From assembly GCF_002843355.2 (NCBI RefSeq), contig NZ_PJAI02000015.1, forward strand, positions 41,539 to 105,538: 64,000 bases of DNA, written 5' to 3'. Both the position numbers and the translations under genes were made by a program. The notes below the pieces were generated by a model. That model saw only the letters and a list, made by a program, of their open reading frames with translations, searched no databases and was not told the origin of the DNA. This DNA comes from Colwellia echini (GTDB lineage Bacteria; Pseudomonadota; Gammaproteobacteria; Enterobacterales; Alteromonadaceae). This document shows, in pieces, positions 9,042 through 17,661 of this stretch. Positions within the stretch are counted from its first letter, which is position 1. Each line of letters opens with the position of its first letter.

Positions 9042-9704
9042 CTAAGGCGCATTTCGCTCAGTTGGTGTTTTGGTGAAATCGCCAACCATATTATGCGGAT
9101 TAACTACTTCGCGGTGATCTTTAGTCGCCTGTGCCCACCAAGTCAGTTGATTAAAAGTTCTACCTAAATAATCAAACCAAGATGCTTGTTCTTCACCTAC
9201 TTGCATTGAGCCATCTTCAGTAAAAACTTCTTGTGCTTTAGGGATATGAATCATTGCTGAAACGGGTAAACAGCCTAACTCGGCAAGGTAGGTTCGCATA
9301 TTAACCGCGGCGCGCATTCCGCCCCATTGCCCTGCTGAATAAGTGACAATAGCACTTGGTTTATATGAGAACAAAGAACTTCCAAAATGATTAAGTAAGT
9401 TCGCTAATGCTGGGCTCATTGAGTGATTATACTCTGGGCTGATCATAACAAAGCCATCTGCGGCAGCTATTTTATCTGCCAAGCTATTTAATGGTGCAGG
9501 GGCTTTACCTGGTAAATAAGAAAATTGCGGTTTGAAAATAGTTTCTAACGGGTAATCAAGCGGGTCTATTAATTCTATTTCATGATCGCTATAACGCTCT
9601 TTTAAACATTGCATACATGCTTTTGCTACACGTAAACCAAGACGCGCAGGTTTTGGAGGGGTACTTTCACGCACTGTACCTAAAAAGACGAGAAATTTCA
9701 TCAT
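9042..9704 (-). CDS. NAD(P)H-dependent FMN reductase family protein
   Basis: The 220-residue protein has a flavodoxin-like fold signature. A phosphate-binding loop follows the first strand (FLVFLGTVRESTPP). The strand-loop DGFVMISPEYNHSMSPALANLL is typical of the FMN-binding NADPH-dependent reductase family. Two adjacent ATGs are possible (9704 or 9701); GGTG upstream fits the second slightly better. Such enzymes reduce quinones, azo compounds or free flavins. The substrate cannot be told from sequence. Confidence 0.88.
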   Translation of the reverse strand: MMKFLVFLGTVRESTPPKPARLGLRVAKACMQCLKERYSDHEIELIDPLDYPLETIFKPQFSYLPGKAPAPLNSLADKIAAADGFVMISPEYNHSMSPALANLLNHFGSSLFSYKPSAIVTYSAGQWGGMRAAVNMRTYLAELGCLPVSAMIHIPKAQEVFTEDGSMQVGEEQASWFDYLGRTFNQLTWWAQATKDHREVVNPHNMVGDFTKTPTERNAP

Positions 9705-9721
9705 TGAACACCTATTGTTAG

Positions 9722-9919
9722 TTAACCTGAACTCGGATTAATAAATCTTTCTCTAGCAGTTAATTATCCTGATTTCATCGTTAAATTTACTTGCAATAGC
9801 CTTGCTATTGACGCGAAATTTGCCTTGAATTAAGAATAATTATCTAGCTAGAGCCGAAGAATAATGTTTTTATTAGTCTATTCAATTAATTAAAATCTCT
9901 TAAACCGAGCTCAGGTTAG
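9722..9919. repeat. MITE-like structured repeat, copy A
   Basis: Ends are inverted: TTAACCTGAACTCGG at 9723 and its near complement CCGAGCTCAGGTTA ending at 9918. Inside are a nested stem (CTCTAGC...AATTAT against ATAATTA...GCTAGAG) and a central hairpin CAATAGC-CTT-GCTATTG. It aligns over its length with copy B at 12914-13112, and the stems keep pairing despite base changes. It fills the gap upstream of yceH and encodes no protein. Confidence 0.75.
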
Positions 9920-9986
9920 TTATCGAAATACTACCTTGTGTTATAACATCATAACATTTGCATTCTATTTTAAGGATATTTTCATC

Positions 9987-10694
9987 ATGATCACACTTTC
10001 CCAAGAGCAATGCCGCGTTATTGGCGTAATGTTAGAAAAAGAAACCACCACGCCAGAGCAGTACCCCTTATCGTTAAACGGTATTACTACAGGTTGTAAT
10101 CAAAAAAGTAATCGTGAGCCTGTGATGTCACTAACCGAAAGTGATGTGCAAAATATTGTTGATGAATTGGTACACATGAACCAGCTGATGGTTGATACAA
10201 AAGCCTCAACTCGCGTTAATAAATATTTCCATCGTTTTTGTGACACTGAATTCGGCAATTTAAAATTTACGCCACAACAACGAGCTATTATTTGTGTGTT
10301 ATTACTTAGAGGGCCGCAAACTCCTGGCGAGCTAAGAACCCGTACTAACCGTCTAGCTGACTTTTCTGATGTAAGTGAAGTTGAAGCCACATTAGCGCAA
10401 TTAGCGGAATTAAATGGTCAATGCTTAATTAAAAAGCTTGCCCGAGAACCAGGTAAACGTGAGTCTCGTTATATACATTTATTAACTGAAATAAGTGACG
10501 ACTATAATATTGATACGAATTTTGAAAATGTGCTAACAGCAACTGATGTTGACACGCCTACAGAGACACCAGAAACAGGAACGTCAGCAACAAGTCATGA
10601 CCAACTTAACCAAAGAGTGACCGAGTTAGAGCAGCAAGTAGCACTACTTACTGAAAAATTAACCCGCTTAAATACATTGAATGACACTTATTAA
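9987..10694 (+). CDS. yceH: YceH family protein (DUF480)
   Basis: The ATG at 9987 is chosen because AAGGA lies just upstream and the protein then starts MITLSQEQCRVIGVMLEKE, as in the family; an in-frame TTG at 9936 is less likely. The product has 235 residues: two winged-helix-like units typical of DUF480 (TPEQYPLSLNGITTGCNQK near residue 20, RGPQTPGELRTRTNRLADF near residue 108), then an acidic Thr-rich linker and a C-terminal coiled coil (about 205-233). The biochemical role is not settled. Confidence 0.9.
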   Translation: MITLSQEQCRVIGVMLEKETTTPEQYPLSLNGITTGCNQKSNREPVMSLTESDVQNIVDELVHMNQLMVDTKASTRVNKYFHRFCDTEFGNLKFTPQQRAIICVLLLRGPQTPGELRTRTNRLADFSDVSEVEATLAQLAELNGQCLIKKLAREPGKRESRYIHLLTEISDDYNIDTNFENVLTATDVDTPTETPETGTSATSHDQLNQRVTELEQQVALLTEKLTRLNTLNDTY

Positions 10695-10765
10695 TAAGTC
10701 GCTGGGCGCATAATGTATAACAGTATAAAATACGCTACAAAATATATGATGGAACTCTAAGCCTT

Positions 10766-11917
10766 ATGGGTAACTCTTTACTGTTACTAAGCTTTTTTAT
10801 TTTTTCGTTACTCTCTACGTCGGTAAACGCGGAAACAACAAAAATTAAAGAAGAGCAAATCTCCGTTGCTGATAAAAATAATGAGCCTGCAATTACCCTA
10901 ACTGCGGGGCAACAAAAACAGTGCGCTCAATTTTGTAGTGCAATAACTGCCAATGAAACATATAAGCAACAAGTTAAGCAAAGACAGAATCCTAAATCCA
11001 ATATTGCTTATGAGTCGGTTGACCCTAAACCTTTACCCGCGAAAAAAAGATGGACAGATTTTTTACCTATTCTAGGAGAAAAATCCCGTGAAGCAGGTTA
11101 TGTACTGCCGCTGCCAATGGGGATTTCGGTTATTGGTTTAACACAAAAACAACCTTTTACTGTTAATAACATTGCTTTAGAAATTGACGGAAAACCTAAT
11201 GAAAGAATAAATGATTTAATTGACGAATCTATTGAAGCTAAAAACCTTATAGTAACCAATACCGCCTATAATTTGCGCTTAGACGCGTGGATTTTACCCT
11301 TTTGGAATGTTTATGGTGTGCTAGGTAAAGTACAAGGCGAAGCAAATCTTGAATTAGAAGTTGATTTAGAAATACCTACGTTAATATTAACCGCTGCTAA
11401 TATTGGCAATGGCGCAGCCGAAAAGCGCTGTAACAGTATTGATTTACCATACTCAGGACCTGCACCCGGTAACTGTTTAGTGACGAACAGTGGCTATCCA
11501 ACTCGTTTAAACTATCACGGAACCGTCACAGGTTATGGCACCACCATTGCGGGAGGTTATGGTGATTTTTTTGGTATGTTTGATGTTAACTTCACCCAAG
11601 CAGATATTAATATTGCCGTAAAAAATACTAAACAAACAGTTTATTCTGCCCGTATAGGCTGGAATGGAAAAATTAATAGTTACCATGGTCAATTTTGGGT
11701 AGGCGCTATGAAGCAAGATATAAAACAACAACTTGAAATATCATCACCTGAAGCTCCCAAGGTAATTATACTTATAGACCAAGAAGTAAGCTCGCCATTG
11801 AACTATCTTATTGGTGGCCAATGGAACATCTCAGAAGAATGGGCACTTATCGCTGAAACAAGTTTTGCCTTTAGTGATAGACAGCAATTTATGATGCAAT
11901 TAGGTTATCGCTTCTAA
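10766..11917 (+). CDS. Putative outer-membrane beta-barrel protein
   Basis: The 383-residue protein has an N-terminal signal peptide (LLLLSFFIFSLLSTSVNA). Alternating beta-rich segments follow and the last residue is Phe after LGYRF, the usual end of an outer-membrane barrel. A segment near residues 200-250 holds two cysteines (KRCNSIDLPYSGPAPGNC) that could form a disulfide loop. I do not recognise a named family. It follows yceH by 71 bases and could be transcribed with the mscS gene. Confidence 0.6.
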   Translation: MGNSLLLLSFFIFSLLSTSVNAETTKIKEEQISVADKNNEPAITLTAGQQKQCAQFCSAITANETYKQQVKQRQNPKSNIAYESVDPKPLPAKKRWTDFLPILGEKSREAGYVLPLPMGISVIGLTQKQPFTVNNIALEIDGKPNERINDLIDESIEAKNLIVTNTAYNLRLDAWILPFWNVYGVLGKVQGEANLELEVDLEIPTLILTAANIGNGAAEKRCNSIDLPYSGPAPGNCLVTNSGYPTRLNYHGTVTGYGTTIAGGYGDFFGMFDVNFTQADINIAVKNTKQTVYSARIGWNGKINSYHGQFWVGAMKQDIKQQLEISSPEAPKVIILIDQEVSSPLNYLIGGQWNISEEWALIAETSFAFSDRQQFMMQLGYRF

Positions 11918-11999
11918 AACAAATACCATTTACCTTACCACTGCCAGGTTTTATATTTGGCGGTTCATATCCTATAGCTACACTTAAACGGAACAACTC

Positions 12000-12917
12000 A
12001 TGTCAGATAAAGCCAATAATACTGAGAGCCTCACTACAACTCTTACTGATACCGCCAAAGACGCTGCGGAACTTCCAGCCGAGCTCTTACGGACCGAAAT
12101 AGAATATGCTAATAAAATTTATCAAATAGCGATCGATTTTTTTACACAATACAGTTTTCAATTAGTAGGCGCCTTTTTTATATTTTTATTTGGCTTCTAC
12201 CTTGCTGGTAAAGTTGCAAAAGGCGTTTTAAAGCTTTGTGAAAAGAAAAACCTTGATGTTACTTTAAGTCATTTTGTTGCCAGCCTGACTAAAATCATAG
12301 TAATGATGGTCGTGGTGGTTATTGTGTTAAGTAAAATAGGAATTAGTGTTACCCCATTAGTTGCCGCCATTGGCGCTGCATCTTTTGGTGCTGTATTGGC
12401 TTTACAAGGTTTATTATCTAACTATGCTGCAGGTTTTAATATTATTATGACCCGCCCATTTGTGGTTGACGACACCATAGAAATACTTGGGGTGACGGGT
12501 ATAGTGCAAGAAGTAAGATTGGGTTTTACTCTACTTAAAGATGAAGACGGCGCGTTAATCACCATTCCTAATAAACACATAGTGGGTGAAGTAATGCTAA
12601 ACTCGCAAAAAGACAGCTTATTAAAATTGTCTGTTGGTGTGTCATACCAAGATAACCCGTTAGACGCTGTTACCCTTATTGAAAACACTTTATCAAGCCT
12701 TGATATATATACCGATAAAACTCGCATACAGGTTGGTATTGATGAATTTGCCGATAGTGCTATTACTATTGGCATTAGACTTTGGATACCAACCAATAAT
12801 TTATATTCGATAAAATATGCGGCGTATAAAGCTATTTACTTAGCGTTTGAGCAAGAAAAAATTACTATTCCTTTCCCGCAACAAGATATTCATATTATTG
12901 ATAATCAAGTTAAATAA
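12000..12917 (+). CDS. mscS: MscS family mechanosensitive channel
   Basis: The 305-residue protein has three membrane segments (about residues 55-75, 92-112 and 117-140). The third carries the pore-helix pattern AAIGAASFGAVLALQGLLSN of MscS. The cytoplasmic beta domain follows (FVVDDTIEILGVTGIVQEV and TIPNKHIVGEVMLN). MscS-like channels open under membrane tension to release solutes during osmotic downshock. The stop codon overlaps the left end of structured repeat copy B. Confidence 0.92.
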   Translation: MSDKANNTESLTTTLTDTAKDAAELPAELLRTEIEYANKIYQIAIDFFTQYSFQLVGAFFIFLFGFYLAGKVAKGVLKLCEKKNLDVTLSHFVASLTKIIVMMVVVVIVLSKIGISVTPLVAAIGAASFGAVLALQGLLSNYAAGFNIIMTRPFVVDDTIEILGVTGIVQEVRLGFTLLKDEDGALITIPNKHIVGEVMLNSQKDSLLKLSVGVSYQDNPLDAVTLIENTLSSLDIYTDKTRIQVGIDEFADSAITIGIRLWIPTNNLYSIKYAAYKAIYLAFEQEKITIPFPQQDIHIIDNQVK

Positions 12918-13112
12918 CTTGAATTCGAGATAAGCAAAATGCTACAACAGCGCTAATTATGCGTATTTCTGCGTTGTGAAAACTCCCAATAACCAGTTAT
13001 TGGCTTCGTTTTCTCGCCTTGAACTACGAATAATTAAAACTATTGTAGAGGTGTAACAATAACTAATTGATATTATTAGGTTATACATATTCATTATCCC
13101 GAGTTCAGGTTA
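12914..13112. repeat. MITE-like structured repeat, copy B
   Basis: Inverted ends are AACTTGAATTCGAGATAA (12916-12933) and the complement of AACCTGAACTCGGGATAA (13094-13111), matching at 15 of 18 positions. The inside has a stem between CTACAA...TAATTAT and ATAATTA...TTGTAG and a central hairpin CCAATAAC-CA-GTTATTGG. A second copy of the left-end sequence (TTAAATAACTTGAGTTCG) follows directly at 13110-13127, as if another element once started there. The left end covers the last base or two of the mscS stop. Confidence 0.75.
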
Positions 13113-13194
13113 AATAACTTGAGTTCGGACTAAATACGCATTCGATTAAATGCGTAAATGCCTGAATAAAAATAAATCTGCAATGAATACACCA

Positions 13195-13226
13195 ATACCG
13201 TTAAGCGATCTTAACGGTATTTTTAT
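13195..13226 (+). terminator. Intrinsic terminator within the end of the GGDEF gene
   Basis: ATACCGTTAAG and CTTAACGGTAT form a perfect 11-base stem with a CGAT loop, followed on the plus strand by TTTTATTT. It would stop transcripts coming from mscS. The hairpin also covers the last codons and stop of the convergent GGDEF gene. Confidence 0.6.
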
Positions 13227-13929
13227 TTGCGGCTTTAGCGTCAAACAGTGCATCTTCAAGGTTATGCAACAAGTCTTGCAAAGTTAATCCTTTTTGCCAA
13301 GTAGCAAGCCCCATGCTGCAAGTGATGGTGTCGGTGGTGAAAAGCTGATTAGCGATAATTTCACGTAAATTATTGGCAAGTTCAAACGGTGATTGTATAT
13401 CATTAGGTAAAACGAGAATAAAATTATCACTATGCCAATGAATGAGTTTTACTTTGTCAGGGATGTTTTTTTGAATAATCACCACTAAACTAATTAATAG
13501 TTCGTCACCAACACTTGGCCCATAAGCGTCATTAATTCGTTTAAAATTATCTAGGTTTAACTGTAGCAAGCTAAACCCCTCGCCTGTTTGTATCGCTTTA
13601 GAATAACGACGATGTAATATCGCCTGGCCTGCTCGTCTATTTAAAGCGTAAGTGAGTGGGTTTCTTTTTGACAATTCTTCAAAAGCTTTAGTTACTTGGC
13701 TTAACTCTACTAATCGGCGGTAGGTAAAAATACCAAGACTTAACGTCAAAGTAGCTGCTAAGGGTAATAATTCATCAAGCTCTAAATATTCATGTGCGTC
13801 AACAAAACCAACTAACCACTCAAAGGTGTCAAAATAAATAAAGCAAATAAAAAATACAGCATTTATGCCAAGTAACCATAAAGCATCACTAGTAAAAGCA
13901 CTTCGATGTAAGTATTTATAATGTAACAT
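13201..13929 (-). CDS. Membrane GGDEF-fold protein with degenerate active site
   Basis: The 242-residue protein has two membrane segments at about residues 15-33 and 50-68, then a GGDEF-type domain (PLTYALNRRAGQAILHRRY, LQLNLDNFKRINDAYGPSVGDE). The catalytic GGDEF signature is replaced by HSDNF within HWHSDNFILVLPND. Diguanylate cyclases need this loop to make cyclic-di-GMP, so the protein is probably not an active cyclase. It may bind GTP or act as a regulatory relic. The N-terminal part is too short for a large sensor domain. Confidence 0.85.
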   Translation of the reverse strand: MLHYKYLHRSAFTSDALWLLGINAVFFICFIYFDTFEWLVGFVDAHEYLELDELLPLAATLTLSLGIFTYRRLVELSQVTKAFEELSKRNPLTYALNRRAGQAILHRRYSKAIQTGEGFSLLQLNLDNFKRINDAYGPSVGDELLISLVVIIQKNIPDKVKLIHWHSDNFILVLPNDIQSPFELANNLREIIANQLFTTDTITCSMGLATWQKGLTLQDLLHNLEDALFDAKAANKNTVKIA

Positions 13930-14053
13930 TGTTAGCCGTTAGCCCACAGTAATGTATAAGCTTACTATCATTAACTAAAAACGAGCTAAATGCGAGTAGT
14001 TTACAATCAATATTGTTCTGATTATGCGTTACACCCATTATGCGCCATAGTAG

Positions 14054-14671
14054 TTATATGGCTACTATTTTATAAGCACAGCGCCTAGCCCCTGTAATAA
14101 TATGGCTATCTCGTGTTACGTTGGCAATATCAGTAAACAGCCATTGAAATATCTCTAATTCTGATTGGCAAAAACTGTGGTTTTTAGTCGCTGCGGCGCG
14201 AATAGGACAATGATTTTCAATTAACCAAAATACGCCATCATGCTTTTCAACTACGGCCATAAACCCTTCACTACTCCTTAATCTAGCTAAGGTTTGCAGC
14301 TTTTCTGCAATACCGTACCTGTCGGCCAAAGCTAACTGATAATTCGATTTTTCTTGCTCTGCTTGACGGGTAATAATTTTTTCCATACCGTCATCACCAA
14401 ATAAGCTAATTATAGAACCAATTAATGCTACCGATAATTTATCATGGCGATCGGCAAAACGACTATTTCCTTGCGCAGTTAAAGACCAAGAGCGTGTAGG
14501 CCTGCCCCTTGGCGCTTTTTCATCTTTAAATATCACATCACCAGAATCTTCCAACCCTTGCACATGCTGTCGTACGGCCATAGTGGTAAAACCTAACTCT
14601 TGGGCCATTAATTTTGCGGTTAATGGCCCTTGGGTTTTTAATAACTGAATAATTTTTTCTTGGGTTTTCAT
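14054..14671 (-). CDS. SufR-like iron-sulfur winged-helix regulator
   Basis: The ATG at 14671 gives a 205-residue protein starting directly with the winged helix (MKTQEKIIQLLKTQGPLTAK, TTMAVRQHVQGLEDSGDV, then RGRPTRSWSLT). The C-terminal half holds cysteines in the SufR-like pattern: NHCPI, then SFCQSELE twelve residues on, and ARRCAY near the end. In SufR such cysteines hold an iron-sulfur cluster that sets DNA binding. The gene is divergent from cti with 178 bases between them, so it may regulate cti. The longer frame to 14749 adds an unlikely N-terminus. Confidence 0.8.
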   Translation of the reverse strand: MKTQEKIIQLLKTQGPLTAKLMAQELGFTTMAVRQHVQGLEDSGDVIFKDEKAPRGRPTRSWSLTAQGNSRFADRHDKLSVALIGSIISLFGDDGMEKIITRQAEQEKSNYQLALADRYGIAEKLQTLARLRSSEGFMAVVEKHDGVFWLIENHCPIRAAATKNHSFCQSELEIFQWLFTDIANVTRDSHIITGARRCAYKIVAI

Positions 14672-14849
14672 TAGGTATTTGCTCAAAATAATGACTGAGT
14701 TTATTGCTAGGTATTTTACACTCGTAATGCGTTGCAAAAACAATCTCAAAAGATAAACATACCCTAGTACAACATAACAACTTTAAGTAATTCTCAATAT
14801 AGCTTAAAATTCACCACTAATTGTTATCATTTCAATATTTAAGGTTTTC

Positions 14850-17237
14850 ATGCGCAAGTTTCATTGGCTTTTAATTTTTCTATTTTTATCCGGTTGTGCC
14901 ACTTTAGGTGTCATGGAATTTGATAAACTTTATGGCGTTAGCAATGTTGAAAATAGGCTCGATCAACCTAAAGCAACAGCTATACAAACAATGCATTTTA
15001 ATGACACCATCAAGCCACTTATCGAAAATCGTTGTGTGGTTTGTCATGGTTGTTATGACGCGCCATGTCAATTAAAAATGGAAAGTCGCGCAGGTATTGA
15101 ACGCGGTGCTAGTAAAGCACAAATTTATGGTGTAGAGCGCTTTAAAAATGCCAAGGTTACTGAAAACATTAGTGATATCCCAGGGTTAACTGCTCATGAT
15201 TTAAACGCATTACGTAAAGAAGGTTTTTTTCCTATTCTTAATGAGCGCAACCAAACAGAGCAAGCTAACACTCAAGCAAGTCTGTTTTATCAAATGTTAC
15301 AATTAAAACAGCAAAATCCATTACCAAAGAGTAAATTACTCGGTGATAACTTTGATATTTCACTTAATAGAAGCCAAGAATGCGCGACCATAGAAGAGTT
15401 TGAAGATTATAAAAATGATTATCCACTTGGTGGCATGCCTTATGCGCTACCAGGATTATCAACAGCTGAACATACAGAATTAACTGATTGGATAGCCCTA
15501 GGTGCTGTTATGCCAGCGCCTATTCCACCAAATGCACAAGAACAAGCAATGATTGCTCGTTGGGAAAAATTACTCAATGGTACATCACCTAAAGAACAGT
15601 TAATCGCGCGTTATATATATGAGCATTTATACCTAGCCAATTTATATTTTGATGAGCCACAAACAAGCTACTTTAAGTTAGTACGTTCAAGAACGCCTAG
15701 CGGCGAACCAGTAGATCTTATTACTAGCCGTCGCCCATTTTCATCTCCGTATGCAGACGGCAAAACTCAACCGACTCTCAATAAACCAGACGTGTTCTAT
15801 CGACTGATTAAACATACCGACACTGTTATTGTTAAACGTCATATGCCGTATCCTTTTGGTGACGCCAAGTTCACACGCATCACAGAATTGTTCTATAAAC
15901 CAGATTATGCGGTAACTAGCCTACCTGACTATGAACTTATTAATGCGTCGAATCCTTTTAAAACTTTTGCCGCGATACCCGATAAATTTCGCTACCAATT
16001 TTTATTAGACCAAGCAGAGTTCTCGATAATGAATTTTATCAAAGGTCCTGTTTGTCGTGGTCAAACTGCATTAAATGTTATTGAAGATAACTTCTGGGTA
16101 TTTTTTCTAAACCCAGATAGTTTTAATCGCTTTAAAACTGAAACATTTCTCAATGATAATGTTAACTTATTACAGCTACCTGCAGGCAGCAGTAATGAGA
16201 CCTTACCGATATGGTACTGGCGCCAATATGCTAAAGATCAAAAAGAATACATTAAGAATAAATTAAATTATTTGGAGAAACTCAATTTAGATGAGAATGA
16301 AATAAACCTTGATTTAATTTGGTCAGGTAATGGCAATCCTAATGCAACATTAACTGTATTCAGACACTTTAATAGCGCTACTGTGGTAAAAGGTTTTGTT
16401 GGACCAACACCTAAAACAGCTTGGGTGATCAGCTATCCATTACTAGAACGTATTCATTACTTATTAGTCGCTGGTTTTGATGTTTATGGCACCGTAAGCC
16501 ATCAACTAGAAACGCGCTTATACATGGACTTTTTACGAATGGAAGCAGAAAGTAATTTCATTATGTTTTTACCTAAAGCACAACGTGAAGCAATACATGC
16601 ATCTTGGTATGTAGGTACTAATGATGAAATTAAAGACTATATTTTCTCAGATGAGTTTTATCAGACACCTCAAACAGGTATCGATTTTAAAACCACAGAT
16701 CCTGAAAAAGAATTCTTTAAACTAGTCGGCGAATATACACATAATGCACAAGTGAGCACTTATAATTTAAGCTCATTACCTGAAGATAACACTGACAAGG
16801 TTATGGCGGGCTTACGTAAAATACCTAATATCAATGTACATTTATTAGCACAAGTAAGTTTTGTAATGGTCAGTGATGGTGATAAAAATCAGGTTTACTC
16901 TTTAATTAACAATACCGCACATACCAATGTTGCAGGACTGTTTTTTGAAGATGACCGCCTTGATCCTAGCGAAGATACTTTAGCTGTTTTACGTGGTATT
17001 GTTGGTAATTATCCTAATGCCTTCTTTCAAGTAAACAAATCACAACTTGATCAATTTGTAAGCGCCTTAACAAGTATAAAAACAGAGCAAGACTACAGCG
17101 AACTTAAAGACCAATTTGGGGTACGCCGTACTAGTGCTGATTTTTGGTCGTATGCAGACCAATTGCTTATTTGGTATAAAGCTAATCAGCCTAAATCAGC
17201 TGGGATACTTGATTTCAATCGCTTAGAAGATCGTTAA
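14850..17237 (+). CDS. cti: Fatty acid cis/trans isomerase
   Basis: The 795-residue protein matches the periplasmic Cti family, which converts cis to trans unsaturated membrane fatty acids and stiffens the membrane under heat or solvent stress. An N-terminal hydrophobic segment ends in LSGC (Cys16), which could be a lipoprotein site. The haem-binding CVVCH lies at residues 62-66, directly followed by GCYDAPCQLKMES. The family segment GGMPYALPGLSTAEHTEL is near residue 193. AAGG precedes the ATG. It is a single gene with its own terminator. Confidence 0.93.
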   Translation: MRKFHWLLIFLFLSGCATLGVMEFDKLYGVSNVENRLDQPKATAIQTMHFNDTIKPLIENRCVVCHGCYDAPCQLKMESRAGIERGASKAQIYGVERFKNAKVTENISDIPGLTAHDLNALRKEGFFPILNERNQTEQANTQASLFYQMLQLKQQNPLPKSKLLGDNFDISLNRSQECATIEEFEDYKNDYPLGGMPYALPGLSTAEHTELTDWIALGAVMPAPIPPNAQEQAMIARWEKLLNGTSPKEQLIARYIYEHLYLANLYFDEPQTSYFKLVRSRTPSGEPVDLITSRRPFSSPYADGKTQPTLNKPDVFYRLIKHTDTVIVKRHMPYPFGDAKFTRITELFYKPDYAVTSLPDYELINASNPFKTFAAIPDKFRYQFLLDQAEFSIMNFIKGPVCRGQTALNVIEDNFWVFFLNPDSFNRFKTETFLNDNVNLLQLPAGSSNETLPIWYWRQYAKDQKEYIKNKLNYLEKLNLDENEINLDLIWSGNGNPNATLTVFRHFNSATVVKGFVGPTPKTAWVISYPLLERIHYLLVAGFDVYGTVSHQLETRLYMDFLRMEAESNFIMFLPKAQREAIHASWYVGTNDEIKDYIFSDEFYQTPQTGIDFKTTDPEKEFFKLVGEYTHNAQVSTYNLSSLPEDNTDKVMAGLRKIPNINVHLLAQVSFVMVSDGDKNQVYSLINNTAHTNVAGLFFEDDRLDPSEDTLAVLRGIVGNYPNAFFQVNKSQLDQFVSALTSIKTEQDYSELKDQFGVRRTSADFWSYADQLLIWYKANQPKSAGILDFNRLEDR

Positions 17238-17323
17238 TTTATTCATTTACGGTCAAGTTGATTGAAAAGTTAACTTAAAAATCAATTGAAAAAACAGTAG
17301 AAAACAAGTGAAAACCACAACCT

Positions 17324-17362
17324 AAAAAGCGGTTGATTGTTAAGGCAGTCAACCGCTTTTTT
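17324..17362 (+). terminator. Intrinsic terminator after cti
   Basis: AAAAAGCGGTTGA (17324-17336) pairs with TCAACCGCTTTTT (17349-17361) around a 12-base loop and ends in a T run. Confidence 0.88.
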
Positions 17363-17439
17363 GTCTCAACTAATTTTTATCTCAACTAATTTTATATCTC
17401 AACTATTAGTGCAAATCCAATTAAATATATGCTTTATAG

Positions 17440-17472
17440 CATCTGAAGATGATTTATTTATTATTTCAATTG
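17440..17472. repeat. Short repeat upstream of hmuR
   Basis: CATCTGAAGATGATTTATT, a TTATT insertion and TTTCAATT closely match 21034-21061, upstream of the ExbB-like gene. The ends TGAA and TTCA are inverted. It occurs once before each transcription block of the same locus and may be a regulator site. Confidence 0.5.
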
Positions 17473-17562
17473 GTACTTTATTTGAGCAATTTTTCTTTGT
17501 TTAAAATAAATATCCTAACATTCTGAAACTACTATAAATTGTACTCCCCACCAAAAATAAAC

Positions 17563-17581
17563 ACTAATGCGAATGGTTATC
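17563..17581. promoter_or_regulatory. Fur box 1 upstream of hmuR
   Basis: ACTAATGCGAATGGTTATC agrees with the 19-base Fur consensus at 13 positions by eye. Its spacing to the second box suggests cooperative iron-dependent repression. Confidence 0.65.
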
Positions 17582-17618
17582 ACTCGTGATCTCATTTGTT
17601 TTGATGTATCTTACGCGC

Positions 17619-17637
17619 AAATGATAATCATTGTTAT
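17619..17637. promoter_or_regulatory. Fur box 2 upstream of hmuR
   Basis: GCAAATGATAATCATTGTT contains the ATGATAATCATT core of the Fur consensus. It lies 25 bases before the receptor start, so it would block the promoter or transcription start when iron is plentiful. Confidence 0.85.
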
Positions 17638-17661
17638 TAACGAGTAACCAGGTGTATAAAT

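Larger units (their letters stand above)
17363..17661 (+). promoter_or_regulatory. Leader region of the haem-uptake locus
   Basis: This 299-base non-coding stretch holds two Fur-like boxes and a copy of a short repeat at 17440-17472, listed separately. No gene is seen here. Confidence 0.7.
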
